Shown in pieces: positions 36,382-44,639 of a DNA stretch of 64,000 nt. The DNA is from Actinocorallia herbida (lineage in GTDB: Bacteria > Actinomycetota > Actinomycetes > Streptosporangiales > Streptosporangiaceae): assembly GCF_003751225.1 (NCBI RefSeq), contig NZ_RJKE01000001.1, positions 8,866,001 through 8,930,000 on the forward strand, given 5' to 3'. Each line of letters starts with the position of its first letter. Positions within the stretch are counted from its first letter, which is position 1. The notes below the pieces were generated by a model. It was not told the origin of the DNA, made no database searches, and worked only from the letters and a program-made list of their open reading frames with translations. Made by a program: the position numbers and the translations under genes.

Positions 36382-36858
36382 CTACTCGCATCGTCGCGCT
36401 TGGAGGTCCAACACCGCCCGGACCGTGTGGCCGCGGACGGGGCAGCCTTGGATATCGAGAGAGGTCGCGAGCTCGGACACGATGAAGAGCCCTCTTCCGG
36501 TCTGGCCCAGGTCGTCAAGGTCGACCTCCGCGACCGGTGCTTGGGGCCGGATCTGAGGGCGGTCGGCGCCTCCCTGGTCGGTCACCGTGAGCCAGGCGAG
36601 CTCGTCGATGACCACCTCGACGCCGAACCATCCGCCCGGCTCCCTCGACCTCGTGTGCAGGACGACGTTGTTGACGAGTTCGGTCACGATCAGACCTGCG
36701 TCGTCCTCACGTCTGGTGCCCAGAAACAGGCTTTCGACGAACGCCCTGGCCCGGGGAACCTGGTCTCTGGCTCCGACGAACGTCCTTCGCCAGGACAGCG
36801 GGCCCGTCGCCCGGATCCATTTCTCCGGGGAATCCACGCAGAGCATGACCGACTCCAT
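36382..36858 (-). CDS. Anti-sigma-factor-like ATP-binding protein (HATPase_c_2)
   Basis: 158 aa from ATG 36858. GHKL motifs: N box VTELVNNVVLHT, G1 LTVTDQGGAD, G2 LGQTGRGLFIVSELA, and a C-terminal HTVRAVLDL strand. This is the RsbW/SpoIIAB-like group numerous in streptomycetes. It lies upstream of, and probably in one operon with, the HTH-TPR regulator. Partner sigma or anti-anti-sigma genes are not in the element. Confidence 0.85.
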   Translation of the reverse strand: MESVMLCVDSPEKWIRATGPLSWRRTFVGARDQVPRARAFVESLFLGTRREDDAGLIVTELVNNVVLHTRSREPGGWFGVEVVIDELAWLTVTDQGGADRPQIRPQAPVAEVDLDDLGQTGRGLFIVSELATSLDIQGCPVRGHTVRAVLDLQARRCE

Positions 36859-37229
36859 GTCTCGGTGCAGTTGAGTTCTGTGATCAGCCTGAGAGAAGCG
36901 GCCCGATCCCCGAACCGTGGTTCGCTCGGATCGACGCGCAGGCCGGCTGATATGCCTAATCCAACGCGAAACGAAGTGCCCGATGCGGAGGTGCGCTGAG
37001 TGCGCACTAGTGCACTTAGAGCGATCGGTAGCGTTGTGGTAGCCCGTCCCCGTCCGACCCGGGGTGAGTTAGCCCCGGTGAGACACCCGAAGACGTCCAC
37101 GCCGAAGCAGCCGGTCATCTTCGGCACTTCACGTCATTCGCCGGGCGTCAGCGCCTGGCCGCGGCTTCCTGCGTCATTTATCGGGATGGCTCCGCGGGGT
37201 GCAAGATGAGGCATTCGTGGCTACGAAAT

Positions 37230-37288
37230 GGGCGACGCTGCGCGCTCGCCCACATCGCCCCGAAGGGTGTGGACCGAGCGTGGTCCAC
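37230..37288. promoter_or_regulatory. Candidate oriT with two inverted repeats upstream of mobC
   Basis: GGGCGA (37230-37235) pairs with TCGCCC (37246-37251); GTGGACC (37269-37275) pairs with GGTCCAC (37282-37288) around GAGCGT. The rest of the 36859-37305 intergenic region has further short palindromes (for example GTGCGCACTAGTGCAC near 37004-37019). In MobC/MOBP systems the nick site normally lies just upstream of mobC, which is where these repeats are. Confidence 0.4.
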
Positions 37289-37305
37289 GAGACTCCGGGG
37301 GTGCG

Positions 37306-37725
37306 GTGTTGTCCGACGGCTACGACGAGGTACCGACCCAGAGGGTCTATCGACGGCGAGGGGACGAGCCCCGACGAAGGTGTCTGTGCCTGCGGCTCAG
37401 CGAGAGCGAATACGAGATCATCACGGCAGCAGCCAGCCGCCAGAGGGTGACCCGGACGTTCTTCGCCGCCGAAGCGGTCCTCCTGGTGGCGCGCGAGGAC
37501 GCTCCGGTCGTCAGGGAGGCAGATCGGGCCTTGCTACGGGAGGTCATGGAGGGGAACCGGCAGATCCGGCGAGTCGGCGGGAACCTCAACCAGATCGCGC
37601 TTCGGCTGAACGCCTCCGGGGAGTGCCCGCCGGAGCTGGGCTGGTGTCTGGAGCTGGTGGCGGGAAGCCTCCAAAGACTGGACTCGCTGGCCATGAGCCT
37701 GGACGAGCTGATCCACCGCCGATGA
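37306..37725 (+). CDS. mobC: MobC-family mobilization protein
   Basis: 139 aa from GTG 37306. An N-terminal DNA-binding region (CLCLRLSESEYEIITAAA, a ribbon-helix-helix-like start) is followed by the MobC signature EVMEGNRQIRRVGGNLNQIA (PF05713). MobC helps the relaxase open the origin of transfer. Its TGA overlaps the relaxase ATG (ATGA). Confidence 0.85.
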   Translation: MLSDGYDEVPTQRVYRRRGDEPRRRCLCLRLSESEYEIITAAASRQRVTRTFFAAEAVLLVAREDAPVVREADRALLREVMEGNRQIRRVGGNLNQIALRLNASGECPPELGWCLELVAGSLQRLDSLAMSLDELIHRR

Positions 37726-38855
37726 TCGGAAAGATCACGCGCGGGTCGAACGTCGGAAACCTGATCGTCTACCTCTACGGACCCGGGCGTGGCAGCGTCC
37801 ACGAGAACCCCCACGTGGTTGCCGGCTTCCGGCCTCCGTCCGAACTGGAACCCCTCACCGAAGGCGGCGCGCCGAACCTCAGGCCGCTCATCAGCCTCCT
37901 CCGGCAGCCGCTGACCGCTCTGTCCGTGAAACCCATCGACCAGCCGGTGTGGCAGTGCTCGCTGCGAGCCGCTCCGGAGGACCCCTGGCTGAGTGACGAG
38001 CAATGGGGCGAGATCGCCAGGGAGACACTTCGCCGCGTGGGCATCATCCGCGACGCGGATCGTTCCGGATGCCGGTGGATCGCGATCCGCCACGCGGATG
38101 ACCACGTCCACATCGTCGCCGCCCTGGCCCGCGAAGACGGCCGGACGCCACGGCTCTGGAACGACAGACTCAAAGTCCGGGAGGCATGCTCCGCCGCCGA
38201 GGAGAGCCACGGATTGCGGCGGACGGCACCGGCCGACAGGACGGCGAATCGACGTGCCACCCGGGCCGAAGACGAGAAATCCGCACGTCAAGGCCGAAAA
38301 GAACCACCCCGCCAAACCCTCCGCCGAGCAGCCACGACCGCGGCAACCGGAGCGGCCAGCCCCGAGGAGTTCTTCGCGCACCTCGACGAAGCCGGAGTCC
38401 TGGTCGGCAAGCGCCACAGCACGCGGAACCCCTCCGAGGTAACCGGATACAAGATCGGCCTGCCCGGCGACACCACAAAGGACGGACAGCAGATCTGGTT
38501 CTCCGGCGGCAGACTCGCCCCAGAACTCAGCCTCCCCAAGCTGCTCCAGAGGTGGTCCGATCCGGCGCTCCCCGCCAATCCGTCCACCTCTCCGCGAGCC
38601 GCACGAACCCCGCATGAGCGGGAGGTCGTGTGCCGCGCAGCATCCCAAGCCGTCATGCAGGCCGCCCACCGCTTCCAGTGGAGCAGCAGCCCACAAGTCC
38701 GCTCGGACATCGCCGCAGCCACCACCGGCGTCCTTCACACCGTCGCCCACACAACCGGAAACCCCCGCCTGACCGACATCGCCGACCTATACGCCAGAGC
38801 CGGCCGAGAGCCCACGGACGAATCTCGCCACTCGGCTCCTACTCCCGCGGCCTGA
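37722..38855 (+). CDS. MOBP-type relaxase
   Basis: 377 aa from ATG 37722, translationally coupled to mobC. The N-terminal domain opens MIGKITRGSNVGNLIVYLYG and carries motif III RHADDHVHIVAALA (HxDDHVH, metal-binding histidines). The catalytic Tyr is probably one of the tyrosines near the N-terminus (IVYLYG). The second half is a low-conservation Ala/Arg-rich region (PRQTLRRAATTAATG). It would nick oriT and lead single-stranded transfer. No coupling protein is encoded, so the element is mobilizable rather than self-transmissible. Confidence 0.85.
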   Translation: MIGKITRGSNVGNLIVYLYGPGRGSVHENPHVVAGFRPPSELEPLTEGGAPNLRPLISLLRQPLTALSVKPIDQPVWQCSLRAAPEDPWLSDEQWGEIARETLRRVGIIRDADRSGCRWIAIRHADDHVHIVAALAREDGRTPRLWNDRLKVREACSAAEESHGLRRTAPADRTANRRATRAEDEKSARQGRKEPPRQTLRRAATTAATGAASPEEFFAHLDEAGVLVGKRHSTRNPSEVTGYKIGLPGDTTKDGQQIWFSGGRLAPELSLPKLLQRWSDPALPANPSTSPRAARTPHEREVVCRAASQAVMQAAHRFQWSSSPQVRSDIAAATTGVLHTVAHTTGNPRLTDIADLYARAGREPTDESRHSAPTPAA

Positions 38856-38884
38856 GAGCCGTAAGCCGAATTCTCGCCCTCACG

Positions 38885-39217
38885 ATGGGGCACCAAGCCC
38901 GGACCGCCTACGAGCGGACCCTCGCATGGATCGAACTGTTCTCGAACCTGGCATACCTCGTCGACCGAATCGCCCAGCACCGAGCCCACCAGGGCAGAGC
39001 CGCTCAGGCCATGGCCGCGCAACAGGCAGCGCATGCACTCAAGGAGATGGCAGACACCGCCTCGCCGGGAGCGACGGGAGCGAGGCCAGCTCTTCCAGAG
39101 ATGCTCGCCACTGCGTCCTTCCCTGCCCCTCCGCGAGCGCAGGTGCCCCAGAGAGAACGATCCGCATCCAAGACACCGCCCACCTCCCGCGACCAGAGGA
39201 GAGCTCCCAGAAAGTAG
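38885..39217 (+). CDS. Hypothetical helical protein after the relaxase
   Basis: 110 aa from ATG 38885. Mostly helical in the first half (YERTLAWIELFSNLAYLVDR, AAQAMAAQQAAHALKEMA) and a Pro/Arg-rich tail. No Shine-Dalgarno stands out. It lies 29 bp after the relaxase stop in the same direction and is probably part of the mobilization operon; similar short proteins follow relaxases in actinomycete elements. Confidence 0.5.
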   Translation: MGHQARTAYERTLAWIELFSNLAYLVDRIAQHRAHQGRAAQAMAAQQAAHALKEMADTASPGATGARPALPEMLATASFPAPPRAQVPQRERSASKTPPTSRDQRRAPRK

Positions 39218-39437
39218 CCTTAATTGCGAAGAGTAACGAGCCGATCCACTGGGTAATGGGAGCGGCAGTGCTCGATCAGCGAGCACAAGCGTGCAGCAGT
39301 GCGCGGAGCCGTCGAAGAGAAAGGATGCGCCTATGGCTGAGTCGACGAACCAGAGACCCGACACGCGAGTATCACCAAGCCTCGCCCGGTAGCCACCCCG
39401 CGCCACGCTGCACCGACGAACCCGGAGGTGCACAGCA

Positions 39438-39956
39438 ATGGCGAACAACAAATCCACGCAGCCAGAAGACGACCAAACCGAACAGATCGCCCGCAACATC
39501 TACGAGGACGTCCGGCGCCTCAACCACACAACAGCCGGACCCCCAGGCCTCACCTATCCCGGAACCGCCTACACAATCCTCGGCAACCTCTCCGCGGCAG
39601 TACACAGCCTGGGACAAACCCTCGAACAGCTCGACCGCTTCCTCGGCGACGAACTGAACGCAGGCAGGCTCGGCCACGATCTCGGACACAACCCGATCAC
39701 GGAGATCCAGCGAGCGCAAGACGGCCTCCGCGCGGCCGGAGCGGTGGCAAGAGACCTCGGGAACACGCTCGGACACGCCCAGAGCGCGATCAACGCGGTT
39801 AACGCCCAGCCCGAACTCTCACCCGTTCGTCTGGCAACCCAGGCCTTCCCCCACAACGCCGCCGAAGCCGTCCGCAACGCCGGCTTCATCTCTGCCCGCA
39901 CGACCAACCCGCCGCCAAGACGGCCGACCCGACCCCGAGGCAGGACCGAGGCATGA
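39438..39956 (+). CDS. Hypothetical element protein
   Basis: 172 aa; ATG 39438 with an excellent GGAGG Shine-Dalgarno. An N-terminal polar segment (TEQIARNIYEDVRRLNHTT) and a middle helical part (SAAVHSLGQTLEQLDRFLGD) are followed by a Pro/Arg-rich end. It resembles unclassified proteins of actinomycete mobile elements. The stop overlaps the next HTH gene's start (ATGA), so the two are co-translated. Confidence 0.65.
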   Translation: MANNKSTQPEDDQTEQIARNIYEDVRRLNHTTAGPPGLTYPGTAYTILGNLSAAVHSLGQTLEQLDRFLGDELNAGRLGHDLGHNPITEIQRAQDGLRAAGAVARDLGNTLGHAQSAINAVNAQPELSPVRLATQAFPHNAAEAVRNAGFISARTTNPPPRRPTRPRGRTEA

Positions 39957-40162
39957 AATCCATAACCCTCGACGACCTCGGCTCGCTTCCTCCCTTCATC
40001 GACCTGATGACGGCCGCTGGCATCCTCGGAATCGGCCGCACCAAGGCCTACGACCTCGCCCGCAAAGGTCGCTTCCCCTGCCATGTAGTCATCATCGGCG
40101 CCAGCTACAAGGTCAGCCTCAAGGAGCTGCTCAAGCTCATGAGCCCACCCGAAGGCGCCTAG
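39953..40162 (+). CDS. Excisionase-like helix-turn-helix protein
   Basis: 69 aa. LMTAAGILGIGRTKAYDLARKGRFPCHV is a winged HTH of the MerR/excisionase type (given here in part: LMTAAGILGIGRTKAYDLAR). Proteins of this size next to integrase-bearing elements commonly act as recombination directionality factors or copy-control regulators. It is coupled to the upstream gene by an ATGA overlap and followed by a strong terminator. It is unusually far (10 kb) from the integrase. Confidence 0.75.
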   Translation: MKSITLDDLGSLPPFIDLMTAAGILGIGRTKAYDLARKGRFPCHVVIIGASYKVSLKELLKLMSPPEGA

Positions 40163-40169
40163 GATGACC

Positions 40170-40208
40170 GGGCTCTGTGCTCTCCTTCCAAGCGAGAGCA
40201 CAGAGCCC
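40170..40208 (+). terminator. Strong terminator after the HTH gene
   Basis: Perfect 15-bp arms GGGCTCTGTGCTCTC (40170-40184) and 40194-40208 around a 9-base loop, followed by TCCTT; it begins 8 bp after the stop codon. Confidence 0.85.
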
Positions 40209-41078
40209 CTCCTTAACAGGTCTTCCCATCCATACGATCGTGTTCACCGGGTGACCGGTCGCGATGCTAGGGCTGCGCCCAGACGCTCTCGCGCCACACG
40301 GTCTGACAGAGCAATTCATCCAGTCGAGTGCCGACCCGCAGAAAGCTGGGGCCGCAAGGCCCACGCCTCGAACTCGGCTAACCAGCTCGTCGGCCGCTTC
40401 GTCCCGAACGAAGCTATGCAAGATCCCCAACGGGCCTGACTCTGCTTCGACCTGCAGCAGAAGCTCGCAACGGTCCCCTGTGGTCCAGCCTCGTCCGCCT
40501 GGGTTGTCACTCACTTGGTCGCCCACCTGGACGGCCTGGTCAGCAGCAGGGTCGGTAGCCTTCGGGCGTGCCGGTGTGCCAGTACGTCTACTTTCGTCTC
40601 TTCAGCAAGCGGACCGCGTCCGTCGATATGACCGGCGTGGCTCGGTATCGAACTAGATGCTGTTCCCGTCCAGGGCAGTCGCCTTAAAGTCCCGCGGTGC
40701 CAGTGTGCCGTGCTTGGAAGCTCGAATGCCGCGATCCTGAACTGGCGATAGACGAACAAATCACCCAGGTGCTAACGCGACTTCTCCCACACTTGGACAA
40801 GATCGCTTGCATCGCGCGTCGCATCCGCAACGAAGGACCCAACGGCGGGGCAATGCTCCAAGCCGTCCGCTACTTCGAGGGGGCGCACGAGCAGCGGCCT
40901 CAACGAAATCCTTCCGCTGTCGTATGCGCCAGCATCCTGAGCCGAACCACTCTGTGCTAACAAGATCAAAAGATCGAGGCTAAGCGAGCAGATCGGAGTA
41001 ATTGTTACGTTTTGTCTTATTGTGCACGTTTTGCCTGGCTTGACATGTCTTCGAGATCTTTTTATCCCTATACCTTAG
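40209..41078. other. 870-bp stretch without a supported gene
   Basis: Composition is mixed; the part near 40980-41078 is AT-rich and probably holds the promoter of the next gene (for example TATACC at 41067-41072). A frame at 40697-40960 (+, 87 codons) could encode a short protein with VLTRLLPHLDKIACIARRIR, but has no Shine-Dalgarno or family features. This looks like degraded element DNA. Confidence 0.4.
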
Positions 41079-41126
41079 ATGTACAAGTCGGCTAAGATCG
41101 GCCTCTCCTACGAGGGAAGGTCAACC

Positions 41127-41579
41127 GTGCCGATCTTCAGGCGTAAGTCTCCGAAGGCTGATCAGCGTCTAGTTGGTGCTGCGTGGCAGAGGATCGATGA
41201 GATGGCTGCCGAGTTCTGGCTAGAAGTGCCGAAGGACCTCGCAGATCATCGATCGCTTAATCCGAGACCCGCATATGAAAATGTGGCTGCTGTCGCCAAG
41301 AGGATCATCGCTTCACCCCATCCGCGAGCTGATGAGTTGACTCGGTTCTGCATAAAGATTTTGGCTCTCTACGCAACTGCCGATCAGCCGATGCTTGCAA
41401 GCTTCGCAATCGAGGCCTTTTCAGCACGTGACCTGCTTACGAAGGCAGGTATGCATGCTGAAGAACGCACCTTGTCTGCAGCTATGGTCTTGCTGTCCGA
41501 CTACCACGGACAATCTGGTCACGAAATCATCATGGATATCGACGATAAGGGCAACATCATCGAGCCAGCTGATAACTGA
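41127..41579 (+). CDS. Hypothetical protein
   Basis: 150 aa from GTG 41127, chosen because GGGAAGG lies 6 bp upstream; the frame is open to ATG 41079, which could serve as a leaderless start behind TATACCTTAG. The protein is mainly helical (VGAAWQRIDEMAAEFWLEVP, SFAIEAFSARDLLTKAGM) with an acidic end IIMDIDDKGNI. GC is clearly lower than in the chromosome. Not recognised. Confidence 0.5.
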   Translation: MPIFRRKSPKADQRLVGAAWQRIDEMAAEFWLEVPKDLADHRSLNPRPAYENVAAVAKRIIASPHPRADELTRFCIKILALYATADQPMLASFAIEAFSARDLLTKAGMHAEERTLSAAMVLLSDYHGQSGHEIIMDIDDKGNIIEPADN

Positions 41580-41759
41580 TCAGTCGATGCTTCATCGAAT
41601 TTGCCATCCTGCGGCTCATCCATACACCCGACCGTACAACCGGCTGACCTACGGATTAAAAGTCCTGAGACCCCTGTCCAAGACCATCCGCACCTGTCTT
41701 CTGACCTGCACCGGATCCTCCGCCCCGTCCACCCTGGTGCAAGGCTGTCCAACCCTGTT

Positions 41760-41778
41760 GTTAGCACCCCTGTTAGCA
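41760..41778 (+). repeat. Paired GTTAGCA repeats (arm-site-like)
   Basis: GTTAGCA at 41760-41766 and 41772-41778 (period 12). A similar GTTAGCAC pair with period 11 occurs at 42928-42946. They look like integrase arm sites of lost elements. The surrounding 41580-42141 stretch has no supported gene. Confidence 0.4.
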
Positions 41779-41818
41779 ACGTCGCAGACCATTCGCCCAC
41801 CGCGCTCGTCCCGGAGTG

Positions 41819-41870
41819 CTCGCCCGCGCGAACGGCGAGACGGTGTGACAGATGGTTTCGCGCGGGCGAG
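41819..41870. repeat. Long hairpin with perfect 14-bp arms
   Basis: CTCGCCCGCGCGAA (41819-41832) is exactly complementary to 41857-41870, with a 24-base loop. No gene ends here, so it is not an obvious terminator; it could be a transfer- or recombination-related structure or a terminator of a decayed gene. Confidence 0.55.
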
Positions 41871-42141
41871 TGCGCCGGCCTGCGGGGGACTGGGGTCGCG
41901 AGACCCCCGCTTCGAACTCAATCAGCCAGTTCTTCCCGTCCAAGATCTCCTCGCCGTAGTCAGAGCCATCGACACACGGTTTGGGAACGGCTGCGCACAA
42001 CGCCTCCTGAACTGCGGAGCCTCTGGGACCTCGTCGCCCTTGCTCGCCGCATACCCGCGGCTCGGCAGGGCCCTGCCGCTGCTCTTCGGTTCCGTATTTC
42101 AGGTGCCCGAACCAGCTCGTCGATTCGGCCTACGATCAGTT

Positions 42142-42447
42142 GTGGCCAAACTCTCCGAGGACCTCCGAGCCGGCATCCGGTTCTTCGCCTTCTATCTGGC
42201 GAACGGCACCCTGGATCTTGAGCTGCTCGACGGCATCGACTACCGTCCGGCCCTGCTGGACTCGGGCTCCACGCTTGAAATGGTCTTCACCATCTACACG
42301 AACGTGCTGGATGTCGACGAAGACGGCCTGGTCGACGACGGCCACGCCCAGTACCGAGTGGCCCAGTGGCTACGCCGCTACTGCGATCCCTCCTACGTCG
42401 TCGAGCCACCCTTCGAGGAGTGGGAAACCCGCCTAGCCAGCCCCTGA
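42142..42447 (+). CDS. Small conserved hypothetical protein (DUF7677-like)
   Basis: 101 aa from GTG 42142; TACGAT at 42131-42136 five bases upstream fits a leaderless start. AGIRFFAFYLANGTLDLELL, MVFTIYTNVLDVDEDGLVDD and RRYCDPSYVVEPPFEEWETR resemble a family of short actinomycete proteins of unknown role that I associate with DUF7677. The frame stays open far upstream, but that part reads like non-coding DNA. No neighbours with known partners. Confidence 0.6.
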   Translation: MAKLSEDLRAGIRFFAFYLANGTLDLELLDGIDYRPALLDSGSTLEMVFTIYTNVLDVDEDGLVDDGHAQYRVAQWLRRYCDPSYVVEPPFEEWETRLASP

Positions 42448-42518
42448 AAGCAACGCTAGTCCCCGGGTCGCCACTCACCTGCCGAGGGCATCGCAGTGAG
42501 AGCTAGCCCCTGCTGGGC

Positions 42519-42611
42519 TCAGCCCGATGCTGCTGCCTCGCTTGCCCAGTTGACGAGGACGCCACCAGTGACGAGAGCAGCAGGGTTGATGTACCTCAAC
42601 CACCAGTTCAT
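42519..42611 (-). CDS. Possible 30-aa hydrophobic small protein
   Basis: ATG 42611 follows AAGGGGAGG with a 5-bp gap, an ideal Shine-Dalgarno. The product MNWWLRYINPAALVTGGVLV... has one potential membrane segment. The frame is open further upstream to 42725 (68 codons) with another hydrophobic stretch. Size and element context allow a toxin-like or membrane peptide, but nothing proves expression. Confidence 0.3.
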   Translation of the reverse strand: MNWWLRYINPAALVTGGVLVNWASEAAASG

Positions 42612-42927
42612 AGCCACCTCCCCTTCCCTCTGTTCAGGAGCGGACATAAAGCCACTTGCGAACATGGTCAGATAGGCGAGGACAAGCCAGAGCAGCGGCA
42701 TCGGGACCCGGAGCCCCGGGCTCAACCCAGCAGGTCAGAAGATTATGCACGGAGTTTGAGTCGGGACGCCCGCGCTGTCCGCCAGAGCTGCTGCTGGGGT
42801 GGTGCACGGTGGACGATTGGCTGTTCACGAGCAAGATCGCTACGGTCCAGGACATCCAAATCTGCCCTCGACGCCTGCTCGGCAGCCTTTCGCCCCCATA
42901 CGTGATCCACAACCATCCAGTGCCGCT

Positions 42928-42946
42928 GTTAGCACCGCGTTAGCAC
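42928..42946 (+). repeat. Paired GTTAGCAC repeats (arm-site-like)
   Basis: GTTAGCAC at 42928-42935 and 42939-42946, period 11 bp. The geometry is the same as the GTGACAAA pairs at the element ends, but the sequence is different. Confidence 0.45.
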
Positions 42947-43112
42947 ACCTGGTCCTGCGACGACACTTGCCCAATGGCAAGCCGACCCGAACCGGAGGGG
43001 CCGCTAGGCCACGAGGACCGGAAGCGGTGCGGCAGCAATCGCCCCCAGCCAACCGCCGGCCTCAACTCCGTCGTGGCGATCGTAGTGCGGCACTAGTCGA
43101 CATATTCGTGGA

Positions 43113-43385
43113 TTATCTCGCATGCCGAAAGAAATCTCTAGCCGAAGCTTGACCTTCAACCCAGTTAATAAAGTCGCTCCAGCGATTTTCCCATGATGAC
43201 GCTAGAGTCTGAATATCCGAGTAGGTATATCTGCGCCCAACTTCATCGGGGGTTTGCTCGCCATGCGCGATTGAATTGCGCTCGGAGACAATAACATTGA
43301 GCCTAGTCCAGGCTTCCCTCAAGACTGGGGCAGGATCCCCTAGATCGAACACAGAACAAAATGTTTGCACCTGAGATTGCCGCAT
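43113..43385 (-). pseudogene. Truncated HEPN-domain protein (RiboL-PSP-HEPN-like)
   Basis: About 90 residues remain. SERNSIAHGEQTPDEVGRRY carries the HEPN R-N-x-I-A-H motif (Rx4H) of RNase domains, preceded by LGDPAPVLREAWTRLNVIV. Full-length relatives have about 100 further N-terminal residues; here the 5' part would lie where the terminator and att copy (43407-43485) now stand. The gene was thus probably cut by integration. Such HEPN proteins are linked to RNA-targeting defence. Confidence 0.55.
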
Positions 43386-43406
43386 GATATGGGACCCATG
43401 AACGAA

Positions 43407-43439
43407 AACCCCCCAGCTCATGACTCTGAGCTGGGGGTT
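43407..43439 (-). terminator. Terminator paired with the middle att copy
   Basis: AACCCCCCAGCTCA / TGAGCTGGGGGTT form a strong stem. On the minus strand it follows the tRNA 3'-end fragment at 43444-43485 exactly as the terminator at 45411-45444 follows the intact tRNA, and the two are similar in sequence. Confidence 0.7.
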
Positions 43440-43440
43440 G

Positions 43441-43485
43441 GTGGAGCGGATGACGGGAATCGAACCCGCATGGTCAGCTTGGGAA
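43441..43485 (-). repeat. Middle attachment site (tRNA-Gly 3'-end fragment)
   Basis: 45 bp matching 45447-45491 with a single mismatch (A at 43470). Only the 3' half of the tRNA is present. It separates the relaxase-bearing part (left) from the toxin-antitoxin part (right). Confidence 0.85.
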
Positions 43486-43570
43486 TCGCCTGGATTTCCC
43501 GTTGCAGGACACCTGACCTGCGGGCGGCTCCGCCCGCAGATGTCTCCTGCTGACCCTTGATCACCCTGCC

Positions 43571-43592
43571 TAATGGCACGCTAATGACACGC
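43571..43592 (+). promoter_or_regulatory. Paired TAATGxCACGC repeats right of the middle att copy
   Basis: TAATGGCACGC (43571-43581) and TAATGACACGC (43582-43592) are adjacent 11-bp direct repeats, 86 bp right of the att copy. The spacing resembles the 28442 pair relative to the left att copy, so these are probable arm sites of a different integrase. Confidence 0.5.
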
Positions 43593-43687
43593 GCGCTCAA
43601 GCTCCAGGCGCCTCCAGCGCGACCTCGACCGCCCGAACAACGTGTGCTTGGCGGCTGCACAGGTAGAGGATTTGCTAAACTCGCGCT

Positions 43688-44059
43688 GTGGAGGAATGGG
43701 AGATCCGCGTCACCAACGAGTTCCTGGGCTGGCTCGGGACGCTGGACGCCAGGTCCAAGGCGCAAGTCGTCGACGCGATCGACAGGCTCGCCGAAGACGG
43801 CCCCGCGCTGGGGCGACCGCTGGTCGATCGGCTGACGGGTTCACAGGTCCACAATCTGAAGGAGCTGCGGCCTGGTTCGGCGGGCCGTTCCGAGGTGAGG
43901 ATCATCTTCGTCTTCGACCCCTGGAGGTCGGCGATCCTCCTGGTCGGCGGGGACAAGTCCGGCGACTGGACCGGCTGGTACCGGCGGGCCATCCCGCGTG
44001 CAGAGGAACTGTACGTCGAGTACGTGAAGGAACGAGAGGCCGAGGAGGGGCAGCGATGA
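43688..44059 (+). CDS. RelE/HigB-type toxin (Gp49-like)
   Basis: 123 aa from GTG 43688. WEIRVTNEFLGWLGTLDARS, VHNLKELRPGSAGRSEVRII and FVFDPWRSAILLVGGDKSGD match the phage-derived Gp49/HigB fold of ribosome-dependent mRNA interferases. Its stop overlaps the start of the HTH antitoxin by 4 bp. The toxin-first order is typical of higBA modules. It would stabilise the element by addiction (inference). Confidence 0.88.
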   Translation: MEEWEIRVTNEFLGWLGTLDARSKAQVVDAIDRLAEDGPALGRPLVDRLTGSQVHNLKELRPGSAGRSEVRIIFVFDPWRSAILLVGGDKSGDWTGWYRRAIPRAEELYVEYVKEREAEEGQR

Positions 44060-44391
44060 CGAACTTTCCCAAGTGGAGTGATGTACGAGCCGACATCGTC
44101 ACCGAGGCCGGCGGAGAACAGGCCGTGGCCGAGGCCCGTAAGCGCAACCAGTCCTACATCGACGGCCATCGGCTCGCCGAACGCCGTACCGCACTCGGCC
44201 TGACCCAGAGCGATGTCGCCGACCGGATGGGCGTCACCAAGGGCCGAGTCTCCCAGATCGAACGCGGCGAGGTCTCCACCGTCGACGCCATCGCCCGCTA
44301 CGTCCAAGCCCTCGGCGGCCACCTCCAGATCTCCGCGGTCTTCGGCGACGACCTGTACATCCTGCGCGGCACCGACACCGACGCCGCCTAA
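44056..44391 (+). CDS. XRE-family antitoxin (HigA-like)
   Basis: 111 aa from ATG 44056 with GAGGGG upstream. The HTH reads RRTALGLTQSDVADRMGVTK followed by GRVSQIERGEVSTVDAIARY; the N-terminal 40 residues form a helical toxin-binding region (EAGGEQAVAEARKR). It neutralises the upstream toxin and represses the operon. The 44392-44639 gap downstream holds nothing recognisable. Confidence 0.9.
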   Translation: MTNFPKWSDVRADIVTEAGGEQAVAEARKRNQSYIDGHRLAERRTALGLTQSDVADRMGVTKGRVSQIERGEVSTVDAIARYVQALGGHLQISAVFGDDLYILRGTDTDAA

Positions 44392-44639
44392 CCTGCAACC
44401 ACACCACAGCCCACGCACACCACGCCGAACCACAAGATCCCGCACACCTCCGCTGGGTCACCCCGAGTAGGTTGGAGGCTCCGACCCGGCCCGTTTCCAG
44501 ACCAAGCCGCCAGCCTGCTACCGGGCTCCCTGGCAATTGCCCGGACCGGACTGACACCGGCAGGCGACGACGAGCTTCCGATCAGGTCATGACCGCTGGA
44601 CAATCACCTCCATGATCTCTGGGCGCACCGGCTGGAGTA

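Larger units (their letters stand above)
42448..43112. other. 665-bp stretch, one possible tiny gene
   Basis: No recognised gene. A paired repeat GTTAGCAC (42928-42935 and 42939-42946) lies here. On the minus strand a 30-codon frame at 42519-42611 has the best Shine-Dalgarno of the area and is listed separately. Confidence 0.4.

Noticed and set aside
40697-40960. 87-codon frame in the element
   Set aside because: No Shine-Dalgarno, no recognisable family and doubtful codon pattern; mentioned only as a possibility.
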